Origin: CAYNOZ01 sp964398955
Lineage (GTDB): Archaea > Methanobacteriota_B > Thermococci > Thermococcales > CAYNOZ01
Direction: 5' to 3'
Length of the DNA: 33,704 bases
Assembly: GCA_964398955.1 (NCBI GenBank)
Contig: CAYNOZ010000010.1
Coordinates: forward strand, 1 to 33,704
The notes beneath the pieces were generated by a model that searched no databases, was not told the origin of the DNA, and worked only from the letters and a program-made list of their open reading frames with translations. A program made the position numbers and the translations under genes. Within the stretch, counting starts at the first letter, position 1. Each line of letters begins with the position of its first letter. Below, piece by piece: positions 8,833 through 16,415 of the stretch.

Positions 8833-10200
8833 ATGGTGCTGGGATCTTTAGGCGAGAATTTGCGTGAATCTCTGAGGAAAATTGCGAGATCAAGTTCGGT
8901 AGATGAGAAACTTGTTAAGGAAGTTGTTAAGGATATTCAAAGAAACTTAATATCTGCTGATGTTGAAGTAGATTTGGTATTAGATTTAACTGAAAGAATA
9001 AAAGAACGTGCTATGGATAAGGATTTGCCTAAAGGAGTTTCTAGAAGAGAACATACTATTAAGGTTGTTTATGAGGAGATCTCCGGAATTTTAGGTGAAG
9101 AATCTAAGGAAATAGAAATTGAGAAAAAACCAACTGTAATTCTGATGGTTGGAATACAGGGATCAGGTAAAACTACATCAACTGTTAAGCTTTCAAATTT
9201 ATTCAGAAAGAAAGGTAGGAAAGTTGGAGTGGTCTGTGCAGATACTTACAGACCTGGAGCCTATGATCAGATTTCACAGCTTTCAGATAAAGTGAACGTC
9301 GACTTATACGGAGATCCTGAATCTGAAAAGGCTGAAAAAGTAGCTAAAGAAGGATTAAATCATTTTAAGAACGAAGATAAGGAAGCAATAATAATTGACA
9401 CCGCTGGTAGACATAAAGATGAAAAAGGATTAATTGAAGAAATGAAAAGAATCTCTTCAGCAGTAGACCCAGACGAAGTAATACTAGTAATAGACGGAAC
9501 CATCGGACAAGAAGCAAAATCACAGGCAAGAGCCTTCGACAACGCAACAGAACTAGGATCAATAATAGTAACCAAACTAGATAGCTCAGCAAAAGGTGGA
9601 GGGGCCTTATCAGCCGTATCAGAAACAGGCGCACCAATCAAATATATCGGAACAGGAGAAACACTAGACGACCTGAAAAAATTCGACCCAAAACGCTTCG
9701 TATCAAGACTACTAGGAATGGGAGACATAGAAGGACTACTAGAAAAAGTAGAAGAAGCCGAAGTCGAAGAACAAATGGACGAAAAAGACATGGAAAGAAT
9801 GATGCAAGGAGACTTCACCCTAAAAGACATGTACAAACAAATGGAAATGATGAATAACATGGGAAGCCTCGACAAAATAATGGACATGATCCCTGGAATG
9901 GGACTATCAATGCCACAAGACGCCATGGAATTCGGCGAAGAAAAAATGAACAACTTCAAAATTATAATGGACTCAATGACAGACGAAGAACTAGAAAAAC
10001 CTAAAAAAATAAACTCATCAAGAAGAAAAAGAATAGCAAAAGGATCAGGCAAAAACGAAGAAGAAATAAAAGAACTAATAAGCCAATACAACTCAACCAA
10101 AAAAATGCTCAAAAACCTTGATAAAAGAAAAATGGGTAAACTAGGGAAAATGTTTAACGGAAATAGAGGAGGAGGAGGCCCAGGAAACCTATTCGGCTAA
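8833..10200 (+). CDS. srp54: Signal recognition particle GTPase SRP54 (Ffh)
   Basis: SRP54 binds signal peptides and SRP RNA and delivers ribosomes to the membrane by GTP-dependent docking with FtsY. Domains in order: the N helical bundle (about 1-85), the G domain with GIQGSGKTTST, DTYRPGAYDQ, DTAGRHKDEK and TKLDSSAKGGG, then a methionine-rich M domain (about 300-430) with a glycine-rich tail. An in-frame ATG exists at 8818, but GGAGGA at 8820-8825 is well placed for ATG 8833, and family members start MVLxxLG, so I chose 8833. Codon choice flips near 9450: T-ending and C-poor before, A/C-ending after, although the protein is intact. The last 12 bases overlap the convergent gene. Confidence 0.96.
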   Translation: MVLGSLGENLRESLRKIARSSSVDEKLVKEVVKDIQRNLISADVEVDLVLDLTERIKERAMDKDLPKGVSRREHTIKVVYEEISGILGEESKEIEIEKKPTVILMVGIQGSGKTTSTVKLSNLFRKKGRKVGVVCADTYRPGAYDQISQLSDKVNVDLYGDPESEKAEKVAKEGLNHFKNEDKEAIIIDTAGRHKDEKGLIEEMKRISSAVDPDEVILVIDGTIGQEAKSQARAFDNATELGSIIVTKLDSSAKGGGALSAVSETGAPIKYIGTGETLDDLKKFDPKRFVSRLLGMGDIEGLLEKVEEAEVEEQMDEKDMERMMQGDFTLKDMYKQMEMMNNMGSLDKIMDMIPGMGLSMPQDAMEFGEEKMNNFKIIMDSMTDEELEKPKKINSSRRKRIAKGSGKNEEEIKELISQYNSTKKMLKNLDKRKMGKLGKMFNGNRGGGGPGNLFG

Positions 10201-10785
10201 AAAATTAATCTCTTCCCTATACCTCCTTGGCAACCAAATCAAAACCAAACCCAAAACCAACACCAATTTCTTCCATAAAGGCATCAACCCCCAAATCATT
10301 GAATAATATTCATCCTTAACTTCCCACATCCTATCTAAAGTTTCCCTAACATTAGGAAACCTCCAATCCTCACCCTCCTTAACCGACGCCTCAGGAACCT
10401 CATACCTAGTCAACTCCTTATCAGGATAAGATACCCACCAATGAAACAATGACATATGCAACTCGTAATCAATCCCTTTCTCCTCTAAAATAGAAGCTAA
10501 AAGTATAGCCCTAGATTTACAGTCCCCCCTACCTTTTTCCAGTATCTCCTCAGGAGTAGGTACATACCAAAAAACACCATAAGTGCCAAAATCATACTCA
10601 TATTCAATCCGACTATTAACCCAACTCTCAATCTCCGAAGGATGATCAGGAATGCTTGAAACATTATTAATAGAATCAGACTTAATAGGAGGATTCTGAA
10701 CCCTGTAAACATCTTTAAATATAACTAATGGAGTAGTAAAAAGAACAAAAATCACTAAAATAATCGTTGCTATAAACCTTTTCAT
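10189..10785 (-). CDS. Membrane-anchored transglutaminase-like (papain-fold) protein
   Basis: 198 residues. A hydrophobic helix at about 4-23 acts as signal anchor and a second at about 168-186 precedes a basic tail, placing the middle domain probably outside. That domain has a transglutaminase-like core: catalytic cysteine C89 in GRGDCKSRAILLASIL, histidine H115 in SLFHWWVSYPD, and a following aspartate. Archaeal proteins of this type are usually of unknown role (protease, amidase or inactive binding). It converges on srp54 with a 12-base overlap of the ends. The coding strand is very G-rich and C-poor: I count 20 C and 2 G on the plus strand in 10201-10260. The upstream spacer 10786-11002 (217 bases) holds no gene that I can see. 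Confidence 0.82.
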   Translation of the reverse strand: MKRFIATIILVIFVLFTTPLVIFKDVYRVQNPPIKSDSINNVSSIPDHPSEIESWVNSRIEYEYDFGTYGVFWYVPTPEEILEKGRGDCKSRAILLASILEEKGIDYELHMSLFHWWVSYPDKELTRYEVPEASVKEGEDWRFPNVRETLDRMWEVKDEYYSMIWGLMPLWKKLVLVLGLVLIWLPRRYREEINFLAE

Positions 10786-11002
10786 CTTATGATCAAAAAC
10801 AAATTCAACATATAACTATTTTTCTCTACCAATCAAGATCCCGCCTAGGTAAACAGGTATACACTTTTACTACGGAGTTTTTTTAATTAAACTTAAAGTT
10901 GATAAAATCGTAAAAATTGAAGTTATGTTACCTTAAATTTTCTTTCATTACAATACCGAAATTCATTAGGAAAAAAGATAAAAATGTTAATCCTAATTTA
11001 GT

Positions 11003-11746
11003 ATGGTGTATTTAATGGGAGGAGAAGGTGCGGAAACTGGGGTTGAAATGTCTTCTTTTGAGAAAAAACCGGTTAGAGTTAAAGAAGTGGAAATGTTGGC
11101 CATTGATAAGATTAAACCTCATGAAGAGGTTGATAATGACGAAATGGAAAGCTTTAAGAAAAGTTTAAATGATAAGGGCATATTTTATAAACCTATTTTG
11201 GTTGCTAAAATGGATGAAGAAAATTATATGATAGTAGACGGTACTCATAGATGGGCTGGATTAAAAGATATGGGTGCGGAAAAAATCCCTGGAATCGTTT
11301 TAGACTATCATGACGATTCAGAAGTGAAACTTTACGCTTGGTATCCTATTACTGATGAACCGATTGATAAGATTTTATCTATTCTTGAAGATGTGGAAGA
11401 GGCTGAGTTTGAAGAGTTGAGTAGGGATGAGGCTTTGGAGAGAGTTGATGAGAGTGAGTTTATTTTAACTGATGATGAGAAATCATTTTTAGTTAAAGGT
11501 AATCATAGGGCAATGTTTATGGCGTTAGTAGATGAAGGTGTTTCGTTTACTTATGCTGATGAGAAGGAAAAGGCTCTTGAAATGGCTGAAAAAGAGGGTA
11601 AAACCTGTTTGATTCGTAGAACTCCTGAAAAAGAAGAAGTTCTTGATACAGTTTCGAAAGGTAATTACATGCCTCCAAAAGGTACTAGACACTGGTTACC
11701 GTATAAATATCCGCATATATACTTTAAAACGGAGGAACTAGTATGA
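11003..11746 (+). CDS. serK: Free serine kinase (SerK), ParB/sulfiredoxin-fold
   Basis: Residues 30-110 look ParB-like, but the whole 247-residue protein matches the archaeal SerK architecture known from Thermococcus. KPHEE (residues 39-43) carries the family's catalytic glutamate, IVDGTHRWAGL at 77-87 corresponds to the DGHHRWAGL phosphate-binding loop, LDYHDDSEVKLYAWYP follows, and the C-terminus has IRRTPEKEEV and PPKGTRHWLPY. SerK phosphorylates free serine to O-phosphoserine, a cysteine (or Sep-tRNA pathway) precursor. One family histidine is Thr81 here. The 5' end is ambiguous: ATG 11003 (leaderless) or ATG 11048, which would fit homolog length better. It overlaps the next gene by 4 bases. 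Confidence 0.85.
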   Translation: MVYLMGGEGAETGVEMSSFEKKPVRVKEVEMLAIDKIKPHEEVDNDEMESFKKSLNDKGIFYKPILVAKMDEENYMIVDGTHRWAGLKDMGAEKIPGIVLDYHDDSEVKLYAWYPITDEPIDKILSILEDVEEAEFEELSRDEALERVDESEFILTDDEKSFLVKGNHRAMFMALVDEGVSFTYADEKEKALEMAEKEGKTCLIRRTPEKEEVLDTVSKGNYMPPKGTRHWLPYKYPHIYFKTEELV

Positions 11747-11973
11747 ATAAAGTAGATATTGAAATAGAAGTCGATGAATCTTTCTACGACTCAGTCGTAA
11801 AAAAGGTTAGTAAGAAACTTAATAAGGATAGGGAAGAAGTAGAATACGGATTGAAATTTTTAATAGCTAGGAAATTCTCAGAGGATCTTAGGGAGTTAAA
11901 AAGTGATGATGCATCAGAGGAATTATTAAATGATTTAGAACTTGCAATTCTTCATTCCAAACAAGAAAAGTGA
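11743..11973 (+). CDS. Small acidic protein of unknown function, translationally coupled to serK
   Basis: 76 residues, family not recognised. The first part is strongly charged with a short beta-like segment (VDIEIEVDESF), followed by helices rich in K, E and L. No cysteines and no membrane segment. The ATGA overlap with serK indicates one transcript and coupled translation. GGAGG lies 7 bases before the ATG, inside serK. It could be a regulatory partner or a small helical DNA-binding-like protein; nothing in the sequence decides. Confidence 0.72.
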   Translation: MNKVDIEIEVDESFYDSVVKKVSKKLNKDREEVEYGLKFLIARKFSEDLRELKSDDASEELLNDLELAILHSKQEK

Positions 11974-11984
11974 ATTTGATTATT

Positions 11985-12040
11985 ATTTCTTCTTCAAGTT
12001 TTTTAGATTCTTTTTGAGTTAGTTTTTTAATCTTTTTTTA
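11985..12040 (+). terminator. Multi-T-run terminator region after the serK operon
   Basis: Several runs of five to seven T (starting at 11999, 12011, 12023 and 12033) lie in a spacer almost devoid of C. This is typical of archaeal termination zones. The rest of the spacer up to 12133 holds the dcd promoter region. Confidence 0.5.
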
Positions 12041-12133
12041 GTTGATTTATTTGATTTTGTAGGTATTTTGATTTATTATTATTATCTCAAGAGAAAGTTT
12101 TTAATGTATTTTTATTTATTGGTATTTGATATT

Positions 12134-12727
12134 ATGATCCTTTCAGATGTGGATATTAAGAGGAATATTGCAGAGGGCAGGATTAGGATTGATCCTATTG
12201 AGGATGAGAGAGAGGTTCCAGAAGAATATCAGATTCAACCGGCTTCAGTTGATCTTAAGTTAGGTAAGGAGTTTAAGGTTCAGAATAATACTCAGAAGGG
12301 TTTTGTAGGTCTTGAAGAAGCGCAGGAGGATCTTTTGAGGGAGGTTGATGTTGGTGAAGATGGTGAGTTTGTTTTGCAACCTGGAAAATTTGTTTTAGCT
12401 AGAACAAGGGAGTTTATTGCCGTTCCAGGCGATATTACTGCTTTTATTGAGGGTAGATCGAGTATTGGTAGGAAAGGATTGTTTGTTGAAAATGCAGGTT
12501 GGGTTGATCCAGGATTTGAAGGAACTATTACTTTGGAACTTATGAATGCTGGAAATCTGCCGATTAAGTTGAAGCCTGGTGTGAGGATTTGTCAGGTTGT
12601 TTTTGCTGAGTTAACTTCTCCTAGTGAGGAACCTTATGATAAGAAGGAAGATTCTAAGTATCAAGGGCAGATAAGACCTGCTGGTAGTAGGATACATGAA
12701 GATTTAGAATTTAAGGAAGATTCATAA
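12134..12727 (+). CDS. dcd: dCTP deaminase
   Basis: Deaminates dCTP to dUTP in dTTP synthesis; some archaeal relatives also hydrolyse dUTP. 197 residues from ATG 12134 (MILSDVDIKR), the canonical family N-terminus. The frame is open further upstream to 12068, but those residues are unlike the family and overlap a T-rich promoter-like stretch, so a leaderless message is likely. Motifs: QPASVDLKLG, GRSSIGRKGL (substrate contact), and VDPGFEGTITLELMN with the catalytic glutamate region, then YQGQIRPAGSR near the C-terminus. The last six bases overlap the convergent radical-SAM gene. The coding strand is strongly G/T-rich. Confidence 0.95.
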   Translation: MILSDVDIKRNIAEGRIRIDPIEDEREVPEEYQIQPASVDLKLGKEFKVQNNTQKGFVGLEEAQEDLLREVDVGEDGEFVLQPGKFVLARTREFIAVPGDITAFIEGRSSIGRKGLFVENAGWVDPGFEGTITLELMNAGNLPIKLKPGVRICQVVFAELTSPSEEPYDKKEDSKYQGQIRPAGSRIHEDLEFKEDS

Positions 12728-13723
12728 TTTAATGTCTGAGTTGATTTTATCTAGATAGAGGTTTATGTCTTCCTTTAATTGGTAATCTTTAAATATTCTT
12801 TCTTTTTCCTCTAGTTTGTCTTTGAAGTCTTCTTTTATTATCATAGACCCTTCTAGTTTTCTATTTGCTGATTTAATTTCTTTTTCAACTGATCTACCTT
12901 CCTTGGTTCCTATTATTTCTAATGGGAACTTAGTTATAGCGTCGCTTCCTGCAGCCATGAGTGGTCCTAACATTGGTATTTTATCTGTCCAGATCCCTGT
13001 GAATATATCTAAATTGGGGAAATTGATTCTTGTTTGAGATACAACGTATGCGTAGTAGAGTGATGTTGGGAATGGGAAGTCTTCATAAATTGTTCCTTCC
13101 TGTGGGTTTAATGAATAAAAAGTAATTCGGTCAAGTTCCAATTCTTTGATTAAATCTATTAATGTGTTTAAATCTTCTATTGTTTCTCCTAGACCTAGTA
13201 TAATTGTTATACCGGTTTTTAGTCCTACTGATTTTGCTTCCTTTAACATTTCTATAGTTTTGTCTAAGGGTTTTTGAGGGGCTACACTTTTGTGTAAGGT
13301 GGGATTTACTGTTTCTATAGACCCTACAACTCCTTCTATGTTTTCAAGATTATTTGGTATTCCTCCAGTATTTAACCAGATATCATGTAACTTTGAAACC
13401 TGTTTTACTACTTCTTCTAATCTTTCTCCACTGTATCCGTATCCTGAGGTTAGAAATTCTAATTCCCAACCGAGAGCATCTGTTATTATTGATTCAGTTA
13501 ATACGGATTTTACTCTTCGAATTGCTAGAGGTTCGGCTTCTTGAGTGCTCATGTAGCAGAATTTACAATTAGCTAATTCACAATGCCATGATAAAAAGAT
13601 AGCTCTTTCTATCTTCGCTTTTCTTCCACGGTTCTTAATATGTATATTATTTGATTTTTTAATTGATTCTAGAATTTTTGGTACAGTTAACTCAGAGTTC
13701 GACATCCTTAATTTTTCCTCCAA
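12722..13723 (-). CDS. Radical SAM protein with CX4CX2C cluster motif (biotin synthase-related)
   Basis: 333 residues. The [4Fe-4S] cluster motif is CELANCKFC, cysteines C48, C53 and C56, i.e. CX4CX2C rather than the common CX3CX2C. A TIM-barrel-like body follows, with LTSGYGYSGE (SAM-contact glycine segment), NTGGIP, GSIETVNP and TGITIILGLGET. It resembles the archaeal biotin-synthase-related radical SAM group (COG2516-like) in layout, but I cannot name a substrate. It begins inside the 3' end of the PLP-fold gene: the frames overlap 32 bases from ATG 13723, or 14 from an internal ATG at 13705. This coupling suggests a shared pathway. The dcd gene converges with a 6-base overlap. Confidence 0.85.
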   Translation of the reverse strand: MEEKLRMSNSELTVPKILESIKKSNNIHIKNRGRKAKIERAIFLSWHCELANCKFCYMSTQEAEPLAIRRVKSVLTESIITDALGWELEFLTSGYGYSGERLEEVVKQVSKLHDIWLNTGGIPNNLENIEGVVGSIETVNPTLHKSVAPQKPLDKTIEMLKEAKSVGLKTGITIILGLGETIEDLNTLIDLIKELELDRITFYSLNPQEGTIYEDFPFPTSLYYAYVVSQTRINFPNLDIFTGIWTDKIPMLGPLMAAGSDAITKFPLEIIGTKEGRSVEKEIKSANRKLEGSMIIKEDFKDKLEEKERIFKDYQLKEDINLYLDKINSDIKL

Positions 13724-14657
13724 TTTTTCTAATTTTTTCTTCCTCGATTTCAGTTACATTCAGTTTTTTTAGTTCTATTGAGTATCCTTTTCTGTTGAAT
13801 CTTTCATATAATGGGCATTTTGTGATAAAGCTTTTGTTCATATCTGTTCTGAGGCTTTTATATAATGGGTCGGGGTTTTTGTCGGATAATATTCCTACTG
13901 ATAAGTTTTTTCTGTTTCTGTGGACTATTTCTATGTTTTCTGATGTGAGTTCTTCTTTCAGGATTTTTGAGTATTTGAATATTGTGTTCAATACTTTTTC
14001 CCTTTCTTTAAGTTCTATGTCTATAGCTTTTAAGTTGAAAGGATGTATTTTTCCTGTGCTAAGTATTGGTTTTATTTTTTGGTAAAATTGATCCTTGCAA
14101 CCTATTATTCCTCCTGATACTCCGTTTACTACTTTTGGAGAACCGAAGCTGGCTAATATTATATCTCCAGTTCCGTCAAAGTATCCTGAGCTTGAGTCAT
14201 TTATCATCGTTGTTTTTTCAGGTATCATTTCTTCTATTTTTTCCATGTTGTTTTTTCCTACGTATCCGGGGAAGTTTGGAACGATGACGGCTAGAGTTTT
14301 GTTTGGTATGTTTAGTTTTTTTATTATTCCGAGATCTGTTTCGTATTTCTCTGTTTTTAGGTTTAGTTCTTCTGCGATTGATTTGTATCCTGACCATCCT
14401 CCTTGGTCGGGGATCAGTATTTTTTCTTTGTTTGGGTTTTCTTTTTTGAGTTGTCTTAGTGATGTGAATAGTCCAAACATGAAGCTTGGTATTGGTGCGG
14501 CTTTTTCTGTTTTAATTTGTTTTTTTACTGTGTCTTTTATTCTGTTGTATGATGGGTATGATTTCCAGTTTTCGGTGTTTTCTATTTTTTTGAGGAGGTT
14601 GTTCTGGTTTTTTATTTTTTTATAGATTCTTGATTTTCTGTGTGGAAGATTCATCAT
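13692..14657 (-). CDS. PLP-fold (aspartate aminotransferase-like) protein of unknown substrate
   Basis: 321 residues. The layout resembles a fold-type I PLP enzyme of DegT-like style: DQGGWSG near 84-90 in the cofactor-phosphate position, VIVPNFPGYVGK, INDSSSGYFDG with D154 as candidate ring-nitrogen contact, and ASFGSPKVVNGVSGGIIG with K175 as candidate Schiff-base lysine. The N-terminal 50 residues are basic and helical. It is short for the fold, and the small C-terminal domain is lysine-rich. The gene leads a two-gene minus-strand unit with the radical-SAM protein. On the plus strand this stretch is extremely T-rich (33 T, 5 A in 14401-14460 by my count), hence A-rich codons. The PLP assignment is inference from motif order. 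Confidence 0.72.
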   Translation of the reverse strand: MMNLPHRKSRIYKKIKNQNNLLKKIENTENWKSYPSYNRIKDTVKKQIKTEKAAPIPSFMFGLFTSLRQLKKENPNKEKILIPDQGGWSGYKSIAEELNLKTEKYETDLGIIKKLNIPNKTLAVIVPNFPGYVGKNNMEKIEEMIPEKTTMINDSSSGYFDGTGDIILASFGSPKVVNGVSGGIIGCKDQFYQKIKPILSTGKIHPFNLKAIDIELKEREKVLNTIFKYSKILKEELTSENIEIVHRNRKNLSVGILSDKNPDPLYKSLRTDMNKSFITKCPLYERFNRKGYSIELKKLNVTEIEEEKIRKIGGKIKDVEL

Positions 14658-14781
14658 TTATGACCTCTCTTTAAACCTTTTGTTTAAAAATTATTCATAT
14701 TGTTTAAATTAATTCAGATATAATCAAATATCTTTCCAAACCCTTATTAATTAATCCTTTTCTATATGTTTGGGGATGTTA

Positions 14782-15282
14782 ATGAGATCTCGCGTGACAG
14801 TGGGGATTTACACATTCATAGCATATTTAGTATTAACAGCAAGTACAGGTAACTATTGGTTGTGGCCAGCGGGCGAAATTCTTGCAGGACTAATACTTAC
14901 AGGTATAGTAATGTTAATTGCACCCAGATTTCTCGATAATATCAAAGGCAGTGAATATCTTCTAAACCCTAAAAGAGTTCTATTGTTCATTATTTACCTA
15001 GCAGATTTCTTCTACGAAATGGCTAAAGCCAATTTAGATGTAGCATATAGAGTAATAACTGGAAAAATAAATCCAGGAATAGTAAAAGTAGAAACTGGAT
15101 TTGAGAAAGATACCTCCGTAACAATGTTAGCTAATTCAATTACTTTGACTCCAGGTACCTTAACGGTTGAAGAGGAAAATGGTGATCTTTTCGTTCACTG
15201 GATAAATGTTGAAGATAAGGAACCAGACCCTGAACAGGTCTGTGGAAAATTTCCCGAATGGAGTCGGAGGGTCGCTGAATGA
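14782..15282 (+). CDS. mbhA: Mbh hydrogenase subunit A (MnhE-like antiporter subunit)
   Basis: First gene of a 14-gene membrane-bound hydrogenase operon. 166 residues from ATG 14782. The protein has N-terminal membrane helices (about 5-24 and 30-50), the MnhE-type segment LIAPRFLDN, another helix around 70-90, and a soluble tail with NSITLTPGTLTVE, a well conserved MnhE motif. MnhE/MbhA is part of the Na+/H+ antiporter module. An in-frame TTG 14770 and ATG 14776 also exist; I chose 14782 because GGGGATG immediately precedes it. A possible promoter lies in 14715-14765. The stop overlaps mbhB by 4 bases. Confidence 0.9.
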   Translation: MRSRVTVGIYTFIAYLVLTASTGNYWLWPAGEILAGLILTGIVMLIAPRFLDNIKGSEYLLNPKRVLLFIIYLADFFYEMAKANLDVAYRVITGKINPGIVKVETGFEKDTSVTMLANSITLTPGTLTVEEENGDLFVHWINVEDKEPDPEQVCGKFPEWSRRVAE

Positions 15283-15542
15283 TAATAAAGAATCCCTTCC
15301 TAATTGCCGTTGGGATTATCGGAATTTTCATGTTAATTTCATTCTTAAGAGTTTTATTAGGGCCAAAAGCCCCTGATAGAGTAGTGGGACTGGATACGCT
15401 AAATACTATGGTAGTAGGATCTATGATACTGTTAGGAGCAGCCTATGATGAATCAATTTACATCGATGTAGGAATTGTATACGCCTTACTATCCTTTGTA
15501 GCAACTTTATATATATCGAAGTACTTGGAGGGATCTGCATGA
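15279..15542 (+). CDS. mbhB: Mbh subunit B (MnhF-like)
   Basis: 87 residues with three membrane helices (about 5-25, 36-56 and 60-80) and the MnhF-type motif GPKAPDRVVGLDTLNT between the first two. It belongs to the small Mrp antiporter subunits that, together with MnhE and MnhG, form the sodium-translocating part of Mbh. It overlaps both neighbours by 4 bases (ATGA junctions), so translation is coupled. Confidence 0.93.
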   Translation: MIIKNPFLIAVGIIGIFMLISFLRVLLGPKAPDRVVGLDTLNTMVVGSMILLGAAYDESIYIDVGIVYALLSFVATLYISKYLEGSA

Positions 15543-15877
15543 ACATTTTAATTTATATCTTCCTTGGAATAGGACTGATTTTCAATGGATTAGCAGCAGT
15601 AGGCCTCCACAGATTTCCAGATATTTACACAAGGTTACATGCAGGAACAAAGTGCACTACTTTCGGATCAATATTTTTAGTTTTAGCAGTAGTTGTGTAC
15701 TCTTTAACTCAAGGAGGACCATCAAAAGTTGTCTTGGCACTGCATTCACTTGCAGCACTAGCCGCCCTGTTACTTTCAAATCCTACAGGAGCACACGCAA
15801 TTTCAAGAGGAGCTCATAAAAGCGGTTATAAACCAGTGAAAGCTGTTGTAGATAAAATTGAGGAGGCTAAAAAATGA
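15539..15877 (+). CDS. mbhC: Mbh subunit C (MnhG-like)
   Basis: 112 residues. Three helices, with the MnhG signature GLHRFPDIYTRLHAGTKCTT after the first; the C-terminus is a basic cytoplasmic tail. It is an Mrp-type antiporter subunit in the ion-translocating module. It overlaps mbhB and mbhD by 4 bases each. Confidence 0.93.
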   Translation: MNILIYIFLGIGLIFNGLAAVGLHRFPDIYTRLHAGTKCTTFGSIFLVLAVVVYSLTQGGPSKVVLALHSLAALAALLLSNPTGAHAISRGAHKSGYKPVKAVVDKIEEAKK

Positions 15878-16131
15878 TAGAATTTCAATACTTCCAATTT
15901 ATCCAAGGAATAATATTGGTAGTGATGATAATCGGAAGTTACCTAGCTCTAAAATTTGAAGATTTAATCTCAGCAGTAATAGCCCTAGCTTCTATGAGTC
16001 TATTACTATCACTTGAATTCTACTTATTACAGGCACCAGATGTTGCCATCGCAGAAGCTGGAATTGGAGCCGGATTAACTACTGCAATATATGTTCTCGC
16101 AATTAGAAAGACGGAGAGGTGGGTTGAATGA
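15874..16131 (+). CDS. mbhD: Mbh subunit D (DUF4040-type membrane subunit)
   Basis: 85 residues, three helices. The segment LQAPDVAIAEAGIGAGLTTAIYVLAIR, split here as APDVAIAEAGIGAGL then TTAIYVLAIR, is the conserved MbhD/MnhA-C-terminal signature and carries buried acidic residues used in ion transfer. In larger Mrp systems this domain is fused to MnhA; in Mbh operons it is separate, as here. It overlaps the neighbours by 4 bases. Confidence 0.92.
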   Translation: MIEFQYFQFIQGIILVVMIIGSYLALKFEDLISAVIALASMSLLLSLEFYLLQAPDVAIAEAGIGAGLTTAIYVLAIRKTERWVE

Positions 16132-16415
16132 GAAAAGAGTTAGGTTATTTAGTACTTGCTATATTTTTCGCATACTTGCTACTTGGAGCAGCCCAAATGA
16201 GGCCATTCGGAAATCCTGACCATATGGATATGGATCAATACATGATTGATAATGGTCAAGAGGAAACAGCCGCCAATAACATAGTCACTTCAGTCGTATT
16301 TGATTACAGAGCTTTTGATACATTAGGAGAAGCTACTGTACTATTTACAGCAGTTGCAGGAGTGCTAAGCGTTCTAAGAGCGCATAAAAAATCAAGTGGT
16401 GGTTCGGATGGATGA
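16128..16415 (+). CDS. mbhE: Mbh subunit E (MbhE/MnhA-tail-like)
   Basis: 95 residues: an N-terminal helix (about 5-22), an exposed loop rich in D and M, and a second helix preceded by TSVVFDYRAFDTLGEATVLF, the conserved MbhE motif. It is part of the antiporter-like membrane arm. It overlaps mbhD by 4 bases and mbhF by 8. Confidence 0.92.
   Translation: MRKELGYLVLAIFFAYLLLGAAQMRPFGNPDHMDMDQYMIDNGQEETAANNIVTSVVFDYRAFDTLGEATVLFTAVAGVLSVLRAHKKSSGGSDG

Noticed and set aside
9360..10112. Long antisense open frame inside srp54
   Set aside because: It lies wholly within a conserved gene, is rich in S, I and L as expected from complementing A/C-rich codons, and has no RBS or family.
11003..11746. 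ParB partition protein or plasmid-type gene
   Set aside because: The C-terminal segments and KPHE/DGTHRWAGL motifs match SerK over the whole length, and there is no ParA or parS-like repeat nearby.
12068..12133. 22-residue N-terminal extension of dCTP deaminase
   Set aside because: It is Y/F/L-rich text overlapping promoter-like T-rich DNA; the family starts MILSD at 12134.
13290..14625. Open plus-strand frames opposite the radical-SAM and PLP-fold genes
   Set aside because: They are low-complexity hydrophobic shadows produced by the T-rich plus strand; the minus-strand proteins have clear motifs.
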